Assembly (NCBI GenBank): GCA_025677825.1 | Contig: JAIXMO010000006.1 | Coordinates: 62,001-126,000, forward strand | Direction of reading: 5' to 3' | Source of the DNA: Helicostylum pulchrum | Taxonomy: Eukaryota > Mucoromycota > Mucoromycetes > Mucorales > Mucoraceae | Length of the DNA stretch: 64,000 nucleotides | Shown: positions 59,053-64,000 of the stretch, in pieces | Numbering within the stretch: position 1 is the first letter of the stretch | Layout: every line of letters starts with the position of its first letter | The notes under the pieces: generated by a model | What the model saw: only the letters and a program-made list of their open reading frames with translations | What the model was told of the DNA's origin: nothing | Databases searched by the model: none | Program-made: the position numbers and the translations under genes

Positions 59053-59750
59053 TAGAACCCCACCCTGAAAGATTCTTCCAGCCCAAAAAAAAGCATCAGG
59101 CCTAAAAGAATATTATATGCCAAGTTCATTCTTCCGATAAAATGTAATTAGATCGGATAAGGAATATAAAAAAAGGGTAGGGGGCGATATTAATACTTAC
59201 ATTTTTATATGTCCATATAACTGATTATTAAAAAATATTATTACTCTATTGACATGTACAATGGACTTCGGTATAAGATACTTTTTTTTTTGTGGGGAAA
59301 TAGACTCTCCCCCCCCCCCCCATAAACTCGTGATTAATTGCCCCAATTTTGAAGTGTGAGTAATATCCCATAAACGGGTAACCTAAATAATTGTTTTAGA
59401 ATTCCTGGTATTACTTATTTAATCCTTGATTAAGTACGTGCACTTGTGCACGGATATTCTAAACACTTGATTATTGATGTATAATGGTAAAGCAGATTGA
59501 TTAAATAAAGTTATTACGGTCAACTGATTGAATTGCATATTCGATACTTTGCTAAGCATCTATCAGCTGATTAAATCTAAGCTAGTTACGAAAGTCATAG
59601 CAAGCATTTCACTTTTTAAAAAACCTTTCAATTTCCGTCCTACGCGTAAATCTCGGTGTACCAAGTAGTGCGCGTTTTAATACAAAATTTTATTAATTCC
59701 TTTTTTTTTTAAAAAATTAAAATTAAATAAACCGTATGCTATTTTAGAGA
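59053..59750. other. 3' flank of second duplicated unit; kinesin-6 upstream region
   Basis: Holds a C12 run near 59310, duplication-derived flank up to about 59540, and a T11A6 stretch near 59700 just upstream of the kinesin-6 start. Confidence 0.5.
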
Positions 59751-62700
59751 ATGAAGTAAGGATCTATAATTTAGAAAATCTCCCCTCTCTCTGTCTGTGA
59801 GAAGAAGAAAACTAATCAACATTTATAGCTCTCCATTCAGCGCATCTACTCCAACAAGAGTACCCCCTCGTTCCTTTTTATCACCTAAACCACGATCACC
59901 TAACCCATTACCAAAACATACGAAAAAACCAATTAAGAAACTAACCGATGCAGATCGTTATACACATTACAATCCTGAAAAAGAGCCCATCAAGGTAAAA
60001 AATAAATAAATTGTTTTATGTGGTTCCTGATATTTAAAGCATTATCAGGCATATTTGAGGATTAGACCGAAACCAGAAAATTATCAAAGTATAGAAGAAC
60101 CGTATATTGAAATTATAGATGATACACAAGTTTCCATGACCCCACCACAAGTAAAAACAGTTTTTTTTTCTTTTCTTTTTGTGTATAAAACTAACATTTC
60201 AAAAAAAAAAAAAAAAAAAGAATTCCAATGCATATAGAACAAGACATAGAGCACCAGAAAGATATAGGTTTACTAAAGTATTTCAAGATCGCACCAACCA
60301 AACTACATTTTTTAACGAAACGATATTTGATTTGGTTCAAGATGTTTTATTAGGTAACAACGCATTGTTATTTGCTTATGGCGTAACCAATTCAGGAAAA
60401 ACATTTTCGGTGATGGGGAAAGTGGATAATGCGGGTCTATTACCTCGTAGTTTGGGTTTAATATTTAACAGTATAAATGAGTATCAAAGTAAAACAAAGG
60501 TAAAAAGATGTAACACGGGTAGATTATGTTGTGCAACAATGCTAATTTTTGTGATAGATTAAACCAGCTATGCATAGTTTAGCTCAAGTATATGAATGTG
60601 AGGATGAAGAGAATAGACATGTATTGAATTCATGCAGCGTAAGTAAAAACATACAAGTGTACGGAATTTTTTTTTATTAAAAAGTATAGTGTATTAGAAC
60701 GAAGAGATATTACAACCATTAGACGAAACACCAACCATTGATATCGATCCCAATTTTGAATATGGTATCTGGGTTTCATTTATAGAAGTGTACAATGAAC
60801 AAGTATACGATTTGTTGGACACAATGACAAAACCCGGTAATAAACGAAAACAATTACAATTAAAATACGAACAGAAATCGGGAAACAAGTACGTTGCAGA
60901 TACCAATACAGTAAAAGTAAAAACAATACAAGAAGCACTCGCAATTATGAAACTAGGGCAGCAAAATCGACAAGTGTTTTCTACCTTGATGAATCAAACC
61001 AGTAGTAGAAGTCATAGTATATTTACAATACATGTTGTCAAATGTCCTATTGATGAAAATAATTTTGTTATTGAGGTGAGTGAACCAATATATATCTATG
61101 TGTATTGCAAAGTGACTTAATCCCCCCCCCCCGTTTTTTTTTATACTTAGGATCCCAATTATGCAATTGTATCTAAATTATCGATTGTTGATTTAGCTGG
61201 ATCGGAACGATACAAAAACACAAATAGTTCAGGGCAAAGACTAAAAGAGGCAGGTAACATTAATAAATCGTTGATGGTACTTGGTCAGTGTATGGAAGTT
61301 TTACGAGTGAACCAAATTAAAGCTGAGATGGGAAAGGTAAAATCTAAAAATAACAAATATATCTGGTGTATTTTGTTTTTCTTATTTTTTCATAGAATGC
61401 AGCTATTGTTCCATTTAGACACAGCAAATTGACAGAATTGTTTAAAAGTACCTTTGAAGGAGACGGAAAAGCGGTTATAATTGTTAATGTTAATCCGTTT
61501 GATACCGGGTTTGATGAAAATAGTCATGTTATGAAATTCGCGGCTGTAGCTAAAGACGTAACAACTTGGAAACAGTTTAAACCAAAACTCGATCTACAGA
61601 ATGTTCAAGTAAACTCTAAACGTCCAAGAAACGAAACAAAAGAACTTTTACCAGAATCCCCAGACGAAGAAGAATATGTCGAAGATGTCGAAGAGGGGGA
61701 AGAAGAGGAGGAAGAATTGAACGATGATAATGATTATTTTGTTGATAGTCTTATTACTCAATTGAACGATCTAAGAAATAAGGTACTATAAACAAATTTA
61801 TAAATACTTTTTTTTACTGATTCTATTATTAAGTGGATTGATGCTGAAACTAGAGCTACGAATGCAGAAATAGATGTTCGTGCTCAAGTATCAAAAGAGA
61901 ACGATAATGAATTAAGGAAAATGGAAGAAATGTACTTGCTGGCATTAAAGAGAGAGGTACTACCTTAAATAACACACTATTTTCAGATATTATTTGCAAA
62001 ATTTATTTCTATAAGTGTGCAAATAATTTCTGAAAATAGTGTATGCAAAATGTAAATCTTTTATAATTAATCCCATTTATTTTAGAGTGACATGATGGAG
62101 TCTCAAATCAGCAATAGACTACAACTGATAGCAGATAATAAAGATATAAACGTTACTGGTAAATAACATGTCATAACTAAAAATATATACATATACAGTT
62201 TTAAATCATCCTTTACTCTATTAGATGAAGGAGAAAATGCATTTTTGACCATGGTATGTGTGTTTACTATTAATACAGTTAAAAATACCTATTTTTACCT
62301 TTTTTTTTTAGTTGCATCAAAGACAACAAACAGTGGCAGAAGAGATGAATGTTTTAAGAATGCATATTAAAGATTTTGATACCACTAGACAAAGTATGCT
62401 TGCAAAAGTAAGTTAAAAACTCACTTGTTAAATTTTTATCCCTCCAGGATTTTTAATTTTCTCGGGCAAAAATTAAAATAAAATATATAGATTGCAGATC
62501 TAGAAAAAGAAAATTATAAGGAAAGACAACATTCACAGTCCCTGGCCATTGAACTACAACTACAAACAAACAATCATGAATCATCGCCTATGCTAAAATC
62601 AATAGAACACGCAACTGAAGATGAAGACGATGAAGATCATGATATGTTAAAGGAGAATGAAGATCCAAAATCATTAGAATCCTTTAACCAGTTTTTGAGT

Positions 62701-63746
62701 TTACGAAAACAATTACGTAGAAGTATATTTAAACGTGAGGAGGTAAAAAAAACAAACAAACAAAAACTGTTTTGCATAATATACATATGTAACATTTATT
62801 AATACATGTCTGCATATCAGCTATGTAAAGATGCCGATGATATTATGAACCAGGTAGAACGATTTTGTGGTGTAACATTTAAACTTGCAAAGGTAAAGTC
62901 AACAAATATGCAAGCGATACATGTTTTTTTAAAAACTAAAGTAGGAAACTAAAATGGGTAAGTTATTGAAGCTTATTGCACAAGAGGAATTTGAAAAGGA
63001 TCCTTATCAAATTCGAAATCGAGCAGTTAAGCTATTCAAGCGGTATGCTCAGCTCCCTACGTCAATCGAGAAAAATGGAACGGAATCTTCGATGATGATG
63101 GATAGTGTTCCACACGAACTGCCAAGACAAGCTTTTGCTTCCATGACTATAAACACGGAAGAATCTCAAGATTTTCATAATTTACGGGCCGAAAATGCTA
63201 AGCTAAAACAAAAGATTAAAGTAAGTTTTTAACAGCAAAAATAAAATGAAATACAATTCATTTTTCTTACTGAATTTTTCTTTCTTGCCTTAATAGCTAT
63301 TAAATAAAGGTCAAAATAGATTAAAAGAGGCGTTTGAAAATACCAAAAATCACCAGGATGTGTTGATGATGGACGAGAGTTGTACAAACAAAGCTTCGAA
63401 TACTGTACCGGAGGTAAACTAACTTGTTTTAGATTTATACACGTAAGAAAATAACTTTTTGTCTACCGTGTCGTCTATTTTTAGGTATTTCATCAACAGC
63501 AGGATATGTCTTTGGTACCGGAAGCCATGTCTGATGAACCAACTTGTACTGAAATTACAAAGCCTGGGGTTGCAATTGAGCAACATGTTATAGATGATTA
63601 TGAAAGCGATATAAACGAACTACTAAAGCAAAAAATGAGACATAAAAGACGAAGGTATGTATCATGAAATCAAAAAAAAAAAAAAAAAAAAAAAAAAAAG
63701 ATACATATATTAAATTTTTTATTTTAGAAAACTACGCTCACGTTGA
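59751..63746 (+). CDS. Kinesin-6 (KIF20/KIF23-type) cytokinesis motor
   Basis: Eighteen exons give about 945 residues. Main ones: 59802-59994, 60049-60150, 60221-60499, 60558-60638, 60698-61075, 61151-61336, 61396-61782, 61834-61956, 62086-62158, 62225-62253, 62312-62407, 62491-62742, 62821-62892, 62945-63220, 63297-63413, 63485-63654, 63728-63746. The start is proposed as ATGAA (59751-59755) spliced to 59802, since no in-frame ATG lies in the next exon. The motor shows AYLRIRPKP, the P-loop FAYGVTNSGKTFSVMG, SFIEVYNEQVYDLLD, switch I NQTSSRSHSIF, switch II VDLAGSERYKNT, and PFRHSKLTELF. An acidic stretch (EEEEYVEDVEEGEEEEEE-like) and long coiled coils follow. Kinesin-6 acts at the spindle midzone. 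Assignment to subfamily rests on motor wording and layout. Confidence 0.88.
61974..62042. repeat. Intronic hairpin, 25-bp arms
   Basis: Inside a kinesin-6 intron, ACACTATTTTCAGATATTATTTGCA is mirrored by its complement with one mismatch around a 19-base loop. The host intron is 129 bp against 45-75 bp for its neighbours. Confidence 0.9.
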
Positions 63747-63863
63747 AAACCTTAAAAGCCAAGACTCTCGAAATCTCACATATTTGTATAAATACTCGCC
63801 ATTTTTTTTTTATTTTTTATTCTAACAATTAAATAAATCTACACCTTTTTTTAAAAAAAAAAC

Positions 63864-64000
63864 AATGCTCGATCAAAACTATGTAATTCCTGTAGTCTAT
63901 GACTCCTGTTATGAAAAGCCACCAATGTATACTGAAGTAGCCGAGCCATCTGCTACTATGCACAGAAACCACTTTTCTTTGCGCAAGATGAAAACTGGTC
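63864..64000 (+). CDS. 5' end of an unidentified gene
   Basis: ATG at 63864 opens a frame that runs off the right edge (45 residues). It begins MLDQNYVIPVVYDSCYEKPP and continues with MHRNHFSLRKMK. It is 118 bp downstream of the kinesin-6 stop and directly follows a T7A10 tract. The frame is open and coding-like but too short to identify. Confidence 0.55.

Larger units (their letters stand above)
56280..59540. repeat. Tandem segmental duplication (two units, about 2.0 kb apart)
   Basis: Matching landmarks recur in the same order. GAGGCTGACAGTAGGTAAAG near 56304 matches GAGGCTGATGGTAAAG near 58310. ATGGGAAAT starts sit at 56506 and 58552. ATGGACTTCGGTA.AAGAT occurs at about 57263 and 59260, GTGAGTAATATCCC at about 57360 and 59356, and ATGTATAAT..AAAG near 57461 and 59480. 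The coding parts have diverged more than the flanks, apart from the shared start and an HNQGR motif. Confidence 0.75.

Noticed and set aside
58427..59068. A 213-codon open frame overlapping the RDRQAQ-repeat gene
   Set aside because: It is a different register of the same tandem repeat; the shared ATGGGAAAT start with the upstream paralogue supports the 58552 frame instead.

Overview
The window looks like nuclear DNA of a Mucoromycota (Mucorales-type) fungus. The evidence is strongly AT-rich spacers full of A/T homopolymers, protein genes split by many very short GT-AG introns (about 45-75 bp), and a typical fungal gene set. That set includes a GH45 endoglucanase with an N-terminal CBM1 as in Rhizopus/Mucor, a VTC4-type polyphosphate polymerase, KHA1, YPK1, GOT1, Dsc3, DFG10 and PEX16. 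No rRNA or tRNA genes, CRISPR or bacterial operons were seen. Exon joins were worked out by hand; nearly all listed genes give one continuous frame after splicing.

Layout. 0-0.3 kb: 3' end of a HAD phosphatase gene. 0.8-4.6 kb: a graveyard of mobile-element genes, all on the minus strand (a Fanzor-like relic, a NAM-associated/SANT-like relic, a MULE transposase relic with a SWIM finger). 4.8-9.3 kb: kinesin-14 and an App1-like phosphatidate phosphatase. 10.8-11.5 kb: decayed unknown gene. 12.2-16.1 kb: secreted GH45 cellulase converging on a CPA2 K+/H+ antiporter. 18.3-21.9 kb: a single-pass membrane protein and mitochondrial methylmalonate-semialdehyde dehydrogenase. 22.5-25.4 kb: a long inverted repeat with a second copy, a decayed gene and a solo-LTR-like element. 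26-31 kb: a compact block of VHS/GAT adaptor, Dsc3-like membrane protein, polyprenol-reductase-like protein and mitochondrial uS19. 31-39 kb: secreted DUF3472 protein, VTC4-like, PEX16, a 69-aa protein and a CYSTM peptide. 39.5-41.6 kb: an apparently intact Fanzor (eukaryotic TnpB-like RNA-guided nuclease) gene flanked by short repeats. 43-50 kb: small acidic protein, GOT1 divergent from an ArsB/NhaD-type transporter, and a cAMP phosphodiesterase fused to a receiver domain (RegA-like). 52-54 kb: YPK1-type AGC kinase. 54-55.8 kb: a second Fanzor-like relic. 56.3-59.5 kb: a tandem duplication carrying two arginine/glutamine-rich repeat proteins with N-myristoylation-type starts. 59.75-63.75 kb: an 18-exon kinesin-6. 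63.86 kb: start of an unidentified gene.

Genes with related jobs: vesicle and ER-Golgi traffic (VHS/GAT protein, GOT1, Dsc3-like), phosphate/lipid metabolism (VTC4, App1, YPK1), cAMP signalling (RegA-like) and microtubule motors (kinesin-14, kinesin-6). There is no sign that they are co-regulated beyond shared divergent promoters.

The most interesting items are the three Fanzor-family loci in one window (one with all catalytic and zinc residues, two decayed), the short repeat arrays bracketing the intact one, the receiver-PDE fusion whose receiver lacks its acidic pair, the duplicated myristoylated repeat proteins, and several unexplained hairpins and dispersed repeats.
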